Source: an uncultured Saprospiraceae bacterium
Lineage (GTDB): Bacteria > Bacteroidota > Bacteroidia > Chitinophagales > Saprospiraceae
Assembly (NCBI GenBank): GCA_937921595.1
Contig: CAKZTD010000398.1
Coordinates: 1-32,962 of the forward strand
Direction of reading: 5' to 3'
Length of the DNA: 32,962 nt
Positions 8,044-16,433 of the stretch are shown one piece after another; positions within the stretch are counted from its first letter, which is position 1; each line of letters opens with the position of its first letter. Both the position numbers and the translations under genes were made by a program. Below the pieces are notes generated by a model. The model made no database searches. It had not been told where the DNA came from and saw nothing but the letters and a program-made list of their open reading frames with translations.

Positions 8044-9066
8044 TTGGAATATCTTGCACAACATATAGAAAGTCTAATTTTTACGACTGAACATCCGATC
8101 TCAACAGAAGACATTCAAGCTGTTTTAGAAGAAACTTTTGACACAGCTTTTGAAGTGGAAACACTCGAAAAGACGCTTGAAGAGTTAAAAGATCGATATA
8201 AAGAACCAACTTTTGCTTTTGAGCTAGTCGAAATCGCAAATGGTTTCCAGTTTCTAACCAAAGGATCTTACCACCAGACGGTAGGTACTTACCTAAGACA
8301 AACGACTAAAAAGCGTCTTTCCAGAGCAGCTATTGAAACGCTTTCCATGGTTGCATACAAGCAACCCGTTTCAAAAGGAGAGCTTGAAAAAATACGTGGT
8401 GTCAGCTGTGATTACTCTATTCAAAAACTTTTAGAGAAGGAATTGGTTACTATACTAGGAAGATCTGATTCTCCCGGAAGACCATTACTATATGGAACAA
8501 CGGAAAAATTCATGGATTACTTTGGTATCAAAAGCTTAAAAGAACTTCCTAAACCTAAGGATTTTAAAAATCCGGATAGTGAAATTGGAGAAGCAGCACC
8601 AATAGAGGAAGATGTTATAGCGAATGGCCAAGAACCAGGAATTGGAAACGCTGTATCTGAAACAACGGAAGAAAAAGAAGGATTTGTGATTGATGATGTT
8701 GTTGCTGTCATCGCAGCCATTGGAGGTGAAGTTGTTGCTAGAAAAAGTCAGGTAAAAGCTGTAGTCAATAATGATGAAGAATCGGAGGTATTAGTCATTG
8801 AGCCTGATACTGAGCTTGAATCTGATCAGGAAGATCAGCATGAACTTGATGTTGACAACGAACTTGATACTGATACTGATGTTTCGAGTGAAGTAGAAGG
8901 AACAAGTATAGACGCAGCATTAACAGCGCAAGATGAAACCGAAGCTGAGTCAATAGAACAAGAAATAGCAGAAGTCCTCGATGCAGATAAAACCGATGGA
9001 ATTTCCAACGCTGATGTTTCTATTGAAACTTTGGATGGTGCTTTTGAACAAGACGAACAAGAGTAA
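8044..9066 (+). CDS. scpB: Segregation and condensation protein B with long acidic tail
   Basis: ScpB binds the kleisin ScpA in the SMC condensin complex and helps chromosome segregation. Residues 1-165 are the two winged-helix domains (LAQHIESLIFTTEHPIS; GFQFLTKGSYHQTVGTYLR; SRAAIETLSMVAYKQPVSKGELEKIRGV; LGRSDSPGRPLLYGTTEKFMDYFG). Residues ~175-340 are a Glu/Asp-rich, low-complexity extension with no fold. Most ScpB proteins end soon after the second domain, so the tail nearly doubles the size. The start is TTG: an in-frame stop lies six bases upstream and the next Met is deep in the first domain. The DUF2480 gene follows after 49 bases, probably in the same operon. Confidence 0.93.
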   Translation: MEYLAQHIESLIFTTEHPISTEDIQAVLEETFDTAFEVETLEKTLEELKDRYKEPTFAFELVEIANGFQFLTKGSYHQTVGTYLRQTTKKRLSRAAIETLSMVAYKQPVSKGELEKIRGVSCDYSIQKLLEKELVTILGRSDSPGRPLLYGTTEKFMDYFGIKSLKELPKPKDFKNPDSEIGEAAPIEEDVIANGQEPGIGNAVSETTEEKEGFVIDDVVAVIAAIGGEVVARKSQVKAVVNNDEESEVLVIEPDTELESDQEDQHELDVDNELDTDTDVSSEVEGTSIDAALTAQDETEAESIEQEIAEVLDADKTDGISNADVSIETLDGAFEQDEQE

Positions 9067-9115
9067 TACAGGAGTAGTGAGAAACGAGAGAATTTAAACG
9101 TGTTAAAAAATATTC

Positions 9116-9634
9116 ATGGATAAACCTTTGGTAAATAAAGTTGCGAATAGTGGTTTGATTACGATCAACCTAGAGGACTTTTTCCCTGCAGGAGAGGTTA
9201 TGGTCTTTGACCTAAAAGATCATTTATTCATGGAATTGATTCTAAAAGAGAAAGATTTTAGAACAGCATTAAAAGAATATGACTGGACTCAGTACGAAGG
9301 TAAAAACATGGTCGTTTATTGCTCTACGGACGCAATCATTCCAGTCTGGGCTTACATGCTTGTCGCAGCCTATGCTGAACCATTTGCTGCTCAAATCTTC
9401 CAAGGAGATAAAGAGACTTTCTATCAAGTAACATTTATGAAAGCACTTGAGCAAATTGATGCTAGCCAATATGATCAAAAAAGAATCGTCATCAAAGGTT
9501 GTAGTGATAAACCTGTTCCTCCTTCCGCATATGTAGAACTGACCAGAAAACTTCGTCCTTTTGCGCAAAGCATTATGTATGGAGAACCTTGTTCTACTGT
9601 TCCAATTTTTAAAAGACCGAGAATAGTTAAATAG
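9116..9634 (+). CDS. DUF2480 family protein
   Basis: A 172-residue cytoplasmic protein matching the Bacteroidota-specific DUF2480 family from end to end: LVNKVANSGLITINLEDF, a FDLKDHLFMELILKEKDFR block, the WTQYEGKNMVVYCSTDAIIP block, WAYMLVAAYAEPFA, KGCSDKPVPPSAYVE and SIMYGEPCSTVPIFKRP near the C terminus. No signal peptide or membrane segment. Three conserved Cys (in CSTDA, GCSD and PCST) suggest structural or metal-binding use, but no function is established. ATG start, 49 bases after scpB. Confidence 0.88.
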   Translation: MDKPLVNKVANSGLITINLEDFFPAGEVMVFDLKDHLFMELILKEKDFRTALKEYDWTQYEGKNMVVYCSTDAIIPVWAYMLVAAYAEPFAAQIFQGDKETFYQVTFMKALEQIDASQYDQKRIVIKGCSDKPVPPSAYVELTRKLRPFAQSIMYGEPCSTVPIFKRPRIVK

Positions 9635-9939
9635 TTGGTTTTTATGCCAATCTGGGTTTAAAAAGGTATTAGTTTTTAATTTGCTCTAAGCCAAGGAAAA
9701 AGGCATTAGGTATTAGATTTTCGGGCTCTCCTAATGCAGAATCTCTAATACCGTTTACACTCCTATTAAGAATTAAGCACTTAGATTCCAGGGTAGATTC
9801 AAACCTGGTTTGCATTAGTTGTAAGTAGTCTTTTCTTTTAAGATTTCCTTAGTAGACAATTCCATATATTTTTTCGAACTTTAGGAAAACCAATACGTAT
9901 GTACTTGGAGTCACTCATTTTCTTTTAAAATAACATATT
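9635..9939. other. Gene-free interval between DUF2480 gene and lytic transglycosylase
   Basis: 305 bases without a credible reading frame. It contains three direct GGYATTAG words (9665, 9702, 9709) and two inverted counterparts (9731, 9745), described separately as a periodic inverted-repeat array. The remainder (9780-9939) must contain the promoter of the transglycosylase gene, but I see no exact TAnnTTTG box. Confidence 0.6.
9702..9752. repeat. 7-base-periodic self-complementary array (GGYATTA words)
   Basis: GGCATTA (9702) is followed directly by GGTATTA (9709). Their complements appear as CCTAATGC (9730-9737) and TCTAATACC (9744-9752). GCATTAGG pairs over 8 bases with the first, and GGTATTAGA over 9 bases with the second, giving overlapping, mutually exclusive stems. 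It begins 67 bases after the DUF2480 stop. Its weak T run makes terminator function uncertain. Confidence 0.55.
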
Positions 9940-10872
9940 ATGTCTAGTCTAAAATCTATCTCTTTATACCTTATAGCATTCTGTGCATTTGGTGGATTAT
10001 TTTTATTCAGTTCTTATACTGGAGAAAAAGAAAACACTGCCTCTAAATTATTTACTGGTGACGACGACTCCAAACTTCCACAAGTTGTAAAAAGCATTTC
10101 TCTTGACAAGGAGTTCAGCTTTGCCGGAGAGATTGTACCAACCGATAATTTTGATGTAAAAGAAAGACTGGATCGAGAATTACTTCGAGATGCTTACTGG
10201 CATTCAAGTACGGTGTTAAGTATCAAAAGAGCAAAGAGATATTTTCCAACCATCGAAAGGATTTTAGCAGAAGAAGGGATACCAGATGATATGAAATATC
10301 TTGCTGTTGCTGAAAGTAATTTGAGTAATGCCGTTTCTCCATCTGGAGCAAAAGGTGTTTGGCAATTCATGAAAGGAACAGGTAAAGAATACGGCTTGGA
10401 AGTCAATAATGAGGTTGATGAAAGGTACCATTTCGAAAAAGCAACTTACGCTGCTTGCAAATACTTAAAGAGATTGAAGAAGAAATTTGGTAATTGGACC
10501 ATGGCTGCCGCCGCTTATAATGTTGGAGGAGGTAAGTTAAACAAAGAGTCTACTCTTCAACGTTCTAATTCTTATTACGACCTCAACCTCAATCAAGAAA
10601 CCGCTCGTTATGTTTTCAGAATTTTAGCAATCAAAGAAATCATGAGTAATCCTGAGGCTTTTGGTTTTTATATTGATGACGAAGATAAGTACCCTGCATT
10701 GGATAGTTTTTACGAGATGGAAGTAACAGGGTCAATCGCTAACTGGGGTGATTATGCTCAACAATACAAAACAAGTTACAGACTTTTAAAAGTATACAAT
10801 CCTTGGTTGTCTTCTTCTTCTTTGACCAATAAAGCGAAGAAGAAATATATTGTGAAGCTTCCGAAGGAATAG
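9940..10872 (+). CDS. Membrane-anchored or periplasmic lytic transglycosylase (SLT domain)
   Basis: A 310-residue enzyme predicted to cleave the MurNAc-GlcNAc bond of peptidoglycan non-hydrolytically. An N-terminal hydrophobic segment (residues 8-25) acts as signal or anchor. The SLT (lysozyme-like) domain spans about 95-235: YFPTIERILAEEGIPDDMKYLAVAESNL contains the catalytic Glu at 125, followed by SGAKGVWQFMKGTGKEYGL and the AAAYNVGGGKL block. It resembles the MltD catalytic domain but lacks LysM repeats. ATG start with an A/T-rich leader and no Shine-Dalgarno. An AT-rich hairpin downstream at 10948 may end the transcript. Confidence 0.9.
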   Translation: MSSLKSISLYLIAFCAFGGLFLFSSYTGEKENTASKLFTGDDDSKLPQVVKSISLDKEFSFAGEIVPTDNFDVKERLDRELLRDAYWHSSTVLSIKRAKRYFPTIERILAEEGIPDDMKYLAVAESNLSNAVSPSGAKGVWQFMKGTGKEYGLEVNNEVDERYHFEKATYAACKYLKRLKKKFGNWTMAAAAYNVGGGKLNKESTLQRSNSYYDLNLNQETARYVFRILAIKEIMSNPEAFGFYIDDEDKYPALDSFYEMEVTGSIANWGDYAQQYKTSYRLLKVYNPWLSSSSLTNKAKKKYIVKLPKE

Positions 10873-10947
10873 AAAGCCTACCTACAATTCGCCCTTCTCT
10901 ATATTGGCTTAATACTTGAATCAATCGATGTATTAGGTCACCCCGAT

Positions 10948-10980
10948 CTATAATTAGAAATAATTATAGAAATCTTTTTT
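10948..10980 (+). terminator. AT-rich hairpin with T run, directly before the giant gene
   Basis: CTATAATTA (10948-10956) pairs perfectly with TAATTATAG (10961-10969) around a GAAA tetraloop. An AAATC spacer and T6 (10975-10980) follow. It fits a terminator for the transglycosylase gene, 75 bases after its stop. However, the giant gene's ATG is only four bases beyond the T run, so any promoter for that gene must lie upstream of the hairpin. It could instead act as a 5'-leader structure. Confidence 0.5.
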
Positions 10981-10983
10981 ATT

Positions 10984-13900
10984 ATGCAAAACCGACTCCC
11001 GATTTTGATAACATTGCTTGTTATCTTATCAACCCAATTAAAAGCACAAATCATTACTTGGGGCCCTTCTAGCCCTGCCGCTACCTCAGAAAATATTAAT
11101 ACTTGTTATGAAAATGGAGCTCTATCTGTTGAATTTACTAACAGTGGTTCAGCATTAGTTGATGCAAGTATTGAGATTCAACTAGATACTGGAATCTATT
11201 ATTTAACAAGTTCATTATCTTTTACTTCTAGTGGATCAGCCACAGTAATTGAAGACGACCTTTCCAATCTTAATCGTCCAACATTTTATATTGGAAGCTT
11301 AGCTGCTGCAGAAGAAGTGGAAATAACTATCAATAGAACTGCTAATTGTGAAGCAAGAACTTTAAAGATAAACGGGAGTTCTTTTATCGATACAACAAGA
11401 ATATATGAATCAGGCATTGAGGCAAGTTATTCAAATGGCATTAACTCTGGTATTGTAAATTATGATATCATATATGGTTCTCTTAGTATTACTTCTGTAG
11501 AAACAGATCCTGAAATCAATAATTTGCAAAGCACCTCTGTACGATCAATGAATATTACAAATGGATCTTTTGGTGTAATTGAGGAATTCTATTTCGCTGA
11601 TGTGTTCAATGCTGGAGATTTAACACTTTCTAATTTTAGAATAAATCCATCTGGAATTAACTATTCAATTCCATCAGGTAATATTTCAACAATTGGCGAT
11701 TCCGTTATTATTCAATTTACAGCTACGGAGATTGCAGCTATTAATGGAGACGGAGGCACAGTCGGAGACGGGGATAATATCTTTGAAAAAGATGAAACTT
11801 TTATTTTAGAATATGAAGTTATTTCCAACAATTGTGGATTAAACAATACTATAGCTTCAGAACTTTTAGCGTGGTTTGGTTGTAGTTATACAGACCGATG
11901 CCAATATGCTGAAAATGCAACAAATCTAGGTTTAACCAGCAGCACTCCTTCGCTAACCATTTCCGAGGTATTAGCACCTGGATTAGAATTTTGCGATACC
12001 GTAACTTATAGTTTAAAATTAACAAATAGTACCCCCGAAACGACTCCTACAGGAGGCAGTTTTGCTAAAGATGTTACTGCTTTTTTAGGATTAAGAGCGA
12101 ATACAACTACTATATCTACCTTAGACAATATCACTCAATGGGGATCAGGACATAAAAATACTCGCTTTTTTTCAGACCATAAACTCAATGGAAATACTGT
12201 AACTCTACCTACTATTTCAGGAGTTCTCAGCACCGTAGTTCCTTACCTTCCACCAAATCATTTCGATTTTGATCCTGATGGTCCAGGAGGTTTAACAGAT
12301 ATGGACGGAGATGGATATTTTGATGATTTACCAAAAGATTCTTCTTTAATCATTAGTTATGGCGTACACCTAATTCCAGATAATCAAACCTGTGGCCTAG
12401 GCCGAGCTGATTATATTCATTGGGAGCATATTTCAGCAGATATTAGTTGGTCTAACCAATGTGGGACTTTGATGTCTCCAATTCGACAAGAGTTTAACTA
12501 CACCAATCATATCAGAGATTATTTAAACTCAACCTACTTTGATGGTCCTACTGATATTGTAGATGGCGATTCATTACAATTAGGAATTAAACCATACATG
12601 AGAAATAATGGAATAACCTGTGATGGCGAAGATGGATTAACTGGTTCGAATGTTAAATGGGTTACACAAGTAATCTTACCCGCTGGACTAACAATGAAAC
12701 CTGGTTACGATACTATGGTATATACCGTAAATACTGACACCATAATTACAACTGATTCATATTCATATGATTGGACCTATTTCCCATTAACGTTTGATTG
12801 TGCCACTTGGGATGGCTCTAATCCGGTCTCAATAAATTTTACAACCACGTATATTTGTACAAATGGAATGGACACTTGTTATCAAGAAAACGTTCACTGT
12901 TATGATTATAACATAGTTCCACATTGCCCGGGGCTTTGCATTGGTGTTAGTCCATTAGAATTTACAAGTAAAAGAGTTTCAGAAAGCTGGACCGACAATA
13001 CAAAAAGTGCATTAGTTGATCTAGATGATCCAAGTATTGTCACTGATATTGTTTACCCTTATGATACCGTAGAACTGTATACTGCTGCCGTGTTTAATGA
13101 CACTATGGCTGACCAGCTTTTCTTAAGAATTACTTATTCTCCAGAAAGTGGTGGAGATATCTTTTCTTTTGAGGAAGGCTCTATAGAAATTGTAGACATA
13201 GATGGACAGTATAATTCCGGAACGACTAATTACACAATTCCGCTTTCTACTGGACCAACGATAAACTCTCTTGGAGGCGATGATTACGAAATGATTTTTG
13301 ATCTATCGTCCTATCGGACTTCTGTTGATCCTTTATATCAATATGGTCAAGATAGTGGAGGTCCTCCTAATTATGATCCCGACTCAATCAAAGTCAGCGC
13401 AAGAGTGGTTATTTCCAATACGATGGAAGTAGCAAGTGTTTGGGAAGTCAATAACTTTAGGTCCGAATTCTTTATTTACGATGCCGCAAGCATGGAAGTA
13501 AGCTGTAATTCCTGGGGAAGTAGTTTGTCTTTTCATGGTCCTGATGCTTATGCTGGTGATCTCAAAAATACAAGCTCCGGATGTTCAACTACTACTCAAA
13601 GATTTTATCTAACTCATAGATCTTTTACAGGTGATGATCATCCTAACGAATACAGACCTCCATTTCAAATTGACTCTGCCATTATTAGTATTCCACTAGG
13701 GTGGGATATTCAAGATGTTTATTGGATAGATAACTCCTTAATGGATATAAGTGAGTATGAATTCAAACCTGATAGGACATTAATACTAAGAAGACCCACT
13801 GATTATAAAGACTACGATAAAAAAAATACCTTCTATCCAAGATTCTCTATAGACCTAAAACCTAATTGTAGCGCTATAACAGGAAAAAATTATTTTGACT

Positions 13901-16371
13901 ACACTTGTTATTATAAACTATATACTTATTTAACTGATTCTACTAGTCATGTATCGATCACCTCTAGTGATAATGAAGGCAATATTAATTATACTGCTCC
14001 AACTTTTACATTGACACCATTAAATCAAACAGCTACAGCCTATGAAGATACGGTTCAATGGACTGTTAGAGTCTGTAATTCTACTAGCGATATGGACTCG
14101 GGATTCAATTGGTTATTATTAGAAAATGTAGGAAATCAAATTCAAGTCGATAGTGTAATAGACAAGACAGGAGGAGGATCTGTTGTACTAACGGATAGTA
14201 CAACTGCTAGTGGCCAAACATACGTTCAAATAGGATCTTTAAATCATGGTGATTGTGCTGACCTTGTCATATACAGTAGCTTCAGTTCTTGCGATAAGGA
14301 TACCTTACAAATAAGTCATGGATGGTCTTGCAACGCTTACCCAACTAAAGACGAAGTGACAACATGCGGAGCTGAAAATGAGGTTTATATCTTGCCCCAA
14401 TCAGCTCAAATTTCTGCAACAATTACTACATTAACAAATACTCCATCTAACCCCGCTAACCCAGGAGCGGGAATATGGGGAAGTTCAACAGTAGATATGT
14501 GCTCCGTCTTCCCAGCTGAAGCAATGGTCATCAATGCTCAACCCGCTTATTTATATGATGTAAATTTAAAAATCAAAATACCTTCTACAGGTACAGGATT
14601 AACATATGTACCAGGAAGTGCAACAATAGAAATCGAAGGCCTTGATGCTGTCAATACTCCACGGTCTATTGGTGCTGCAGCTGAATCTGCTCTTATCTTA
14701 GCAAGTAGCAATGGTGATCAATTTTGGAATATTAATTTAGCTCAACTTGATCCTACAAATTATGGAAATGGAGAGCCATTTTCAGGAACGTTAAATTCAT
14801 CCAACAATGAGTTTATACTTCGATGGGAAATGGAAACGACCTGTGATTTGATTTCAGGAGATTTTTTCAACTTAATAATTGAAGGGAATGACCCTTGTGG
14901 TACGCCTGCCTCAGGAAGTGGAGAACAAGTCAACGGCCCTCCTATTAATCTTAATGGAATATCAGCACCTTATTTTTCATTTATTACTGTTGGAGTATCT
15001 CCTGACAATAGAATAGAAGGTTGTGATGATTCAAAAACTATTGATGTCGAACTACTACTAACAAGTGGAACAACTGGTTCAACAGATACACTAAAAATTA
15101 TTTTACCTGACGGCATAGGATACAACGGAGGTTATGTTTGTAATACTCCAGGTAAATGCCCTACTTATGTTGGATCAAGTATCATTAATGATAAAGAGGT
15201 TTTGACTTTTAAATATCCAAGTGGTCAAACAGGAAGCATAGACTTTACTTTTGATATTACCACCGATTCTAGAGGAAGCTGTAATACTAATGATGTTATT
15301 ACCTTTCAAAGTACTACAACTGTAACAGGCTTAGCTTGCGGGGGAGGTAGTTGTGCAAGTACCGAGGTTTTCACAGGAAATGAAGAAGTGAGTTTATCTG
15401 TTGAAAAGCCAATCCTGGGTGTTGTATTTAATAATCTAATCGCAAATACAGCAAGTACACCGTACGCTTATGAATATGACATACAACTTTTCAATACCGG
15501 GATTGATACAGAAAACGATATCATTGTTGAATTCTATTGCTTAAATGCTACCGGTGATGATATTTCTGGCAGTGCACTTGCAAGAGACACTGTTAAATCT
15601 ACAATCGCGAATGGGGGGAACGTAAATTTAAATGGAGAATTTGGTACACTTTGCGATCCAACAGATGGCATAGCAGTACTAATTGTACCAGAATATGAGA
15701 ATTGTTATTGCTCTGCCATAGAAAGCATGGGAGATAAATCATCGGGCTTGAGTGAAATACCACATGACAAAATCATTACTGTTTCCTTACCAATCAGTCT
15801 AAGTGAATTTTCTGCAAAAAGTAATGAATGTAAAATTTCTATCCAATGGAAAACAGAAGCTGAAGTAGAAAATAATTATATAGATTTGCAAAGAAGTTTT
15901 GATGGAAACTATTTCAGTACCATAAAAAGATTTCAGGGTACTGGTAATAGTCAGACAGAAAAATCATATGAATATATCGATCAACAAGAAAATTTCATAT
16001 CGAAAGTATATTATAAATTAAAGCAAGTTGATCTAGACGGAAGTATCCATTACTCAGAAATTATTCAAGTTGAACTGAGCGATTGTAATTTACAAAAAGA
16101 CCAAAAGCTTGTCATTTATCCTAACCCGGTTAAGCGAGGAAATGAGGCTTATATTACTTTTAAAAATACGATTGTGGAAAACGAAGTAACGGTTAACATT
16201 ATTTCTATTAGCGGTGTTACTATTCAATCATTCCCACTCACAGATATTCGAGAGGGCAGAAATACTTTCACATTGGATTTAACAAAATTTCCGGGAGGGA
16301 CTTTTACCGTTTTAATTAATCAAAAATTTGGTAAGCCTTTAAGTGGTAAAATGTCAGTCATGAAACTTTAA
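10984..16371 (+). CDS. Giant T9SS-exported multidomain surface protein
   Basis: A 1795-residue exported protein. A Sec signal peptide (MQNRLPILITLLVILSTQLKAQ, residues 1-22) is followed by about 1550 residues of repetitive Cys-containing beta-sandwich sequence of the DUF11/conserved-repeat kind, with strong Ser/Thr/Asn/Asp enrichment. Two Asp/Gly-rich loops look like calcium sites: GDGGTVGDGDNIFEKDE near 255-270 and DMDGDGYFDD near 440. About 1600-1707 is the fibronectin-like module that often precedes T9SS tails (ISLSEFSAKSNECKISIQWK; YYKLKQVDLDGS). Residues 1708-1795 are a type A sorting domain starting KLVIYPNPV. It probably acts as an adhesin, matrix or S-layer-like component; this is inferred from architecture only. 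Its last codons lie inside an exact palindrome at 16360-16423. Confidence 0.92.
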   Translation: MQNRLPILITLLVILSTQLKAQIITWGPSSPAATSENINTCYENGALSVEFTNSGSALVDASIEIQLDTGIYYLTSSLSFTSSGSATVIEDDLSNLNRPTFYIGSLAAAEEVEITINRTANCEARTLKINGSSFIDTTRIYESGIEASYSNGINSGIVNYDIIYGSLSITSVETDPEINNLQSTSVRSMNITNGSFGVIEEFYFADVFNAGDLTLSNFRINPSGINYSIPSGNISTIGDSVIIQFTATEIAAINGDGGTVGDGDNIFEKDETFILEYEVISNNCGLNNTIASELLAWFGCSYTDRCQYAENATNLGLTSSTPSLTISEVLAPGLEFCDTVTYSLKLTNSTPETTPTGGSFAKDVTAFLGLRANTTTISTLDNITQWGSGHKNTRFFSDHKLNGNTVTLPTISGVLSTVVPYLPPNHFDFDPDGPGGLTDMDGDGYFDDLPKDSSLIISYGVHLIPDNQTCGLGRADYIHWEHISADISWSNQCGTLMSPIRQEFNYTNHIRDYLNSTYFDGPTDIVDGDSLQLGIKPYMRNNGITCDGEDGLTGSNVKWVTQVILPAGLTMKPGYDTMVYTVNTDTIITTDSYSYDWTYFPLTFDCATWDGSNPVSINFTTTYICTNGMDTCYQENVHCYDYNIVPHCPGLCIGVSPLEFTSKRVSESWTDNTKSALVDLDDPSIVTDIVYPYDTVELYTAAVFNDTMADQLFLRITYSPESGGDIFSFEEGSIEIVDIDGQYNSGTTNYTIPLSTGPTINSLGGDDYEMIFDLSSYRTSVDPLYQYGQDSGGPPNYDPDSIKVSARVVISNTMEVASVWEVNNFRSEFFIYDAASMEVSCNSWGSSLSFHGPDAYAGDLKNTSSGCSTTTQRFYLTHRSFTGDDHPNEYRPPFQIDSAIISIPLGWDIQDVYWIDNSLMDISEYEFKPDRTLILRRPTDYKDYDKKNTFYPRFSIDLKPNCSAITGKNYFDYTCYYKLYTYLTDSTSHVSITSSDNEGNINYTAPTFTLTPLNQTATAYEDTVQWTVRVCNSTSDMDSGFNWLLLENVGNQIQVDSVIDKTGGGSVVLTDSTTASGQTYVQIGSLNHGDCADLVIYSSFSSCDKDTLQISHGWSCNAYPTKDEVTTCGAENEVYILPQSAQISATITTLTNTPSNPANPGAGIWGSSTVDMCSVFPAEAMVINAQPAYLYDVNLKIKIPSTGTGLTYVPGSATIEIEGLDAVNTPRSIGAAAESALILASSNGDQFWNINLAQLDPTNYGNGEPFSGTLNSSNNEFILRWEMETTCDLISGDFFNLIIEGNDPCGTPASGSGEQVNGPPINLNGISAPYFSFITVGVSPDNRIEGCDDSKTIDVELLLTSGTTGSTDTLKIILPDGIGYNGGYVCNTPGKCPTYVGSSIINDKEVLTFKYPSGQTGSIDFTFDITTDSRGSCNTNDVITFQSTTTVTGLACGGGSCASTEVFTGNEEVSLSVEKPILGVVFNNLIANTASTPYAYEYDIQLFNTGIDTENDIIVEFYCLNATGDDISGSALARDTVKSTIANGGNVNLNGEFGTLCDPTDGIAVLIVPEYENCYCSAIESMGDKSSGLSEIPHDKIITVSLPISLSEFSAKSNECKISIQWKTEAEVENNYIDLQRSFDGNYFSTIKRFQGTGNSQTEKSYEYIDQQENFISKVYYKLKQVDLDGSIHYSEIIQVELSDCNLQKDQKLVIYPNPVKRGNEAYITFKNTIVENEVTVNIISISGVTIQSFPLTDIREGRNTFTLDLTKFPGGTFTVLINQKFGKPLSGKMSVMKL

Positions 16372-16423
16372 AAAAAAAGGTGTGGAAGTAATTACTTCCA
16401 CACCTTTTTTTTTAAAGTTTCAT
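16360..16423. terminator. Exact 64-bp palindrome, bidirectional terminator
   Basis: Arms of 32 bases (16360-16391 and 16392-16423) are perfectly complementary with no spacer. Each arm contains GGTGTGGAAGTAA or its complement, flanked by a 9-base A/T run and then ATGAAACTTT or its complement. The stem and T9 tract make a strong terminator for the plus-strand giant gene (stop 16369-16371, inside the palindrome) and for dsbD on the minus strand (stop 11 bases away). Confidence 0.93.
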
Positions 16424-16433
16424 TTTCTAACTA

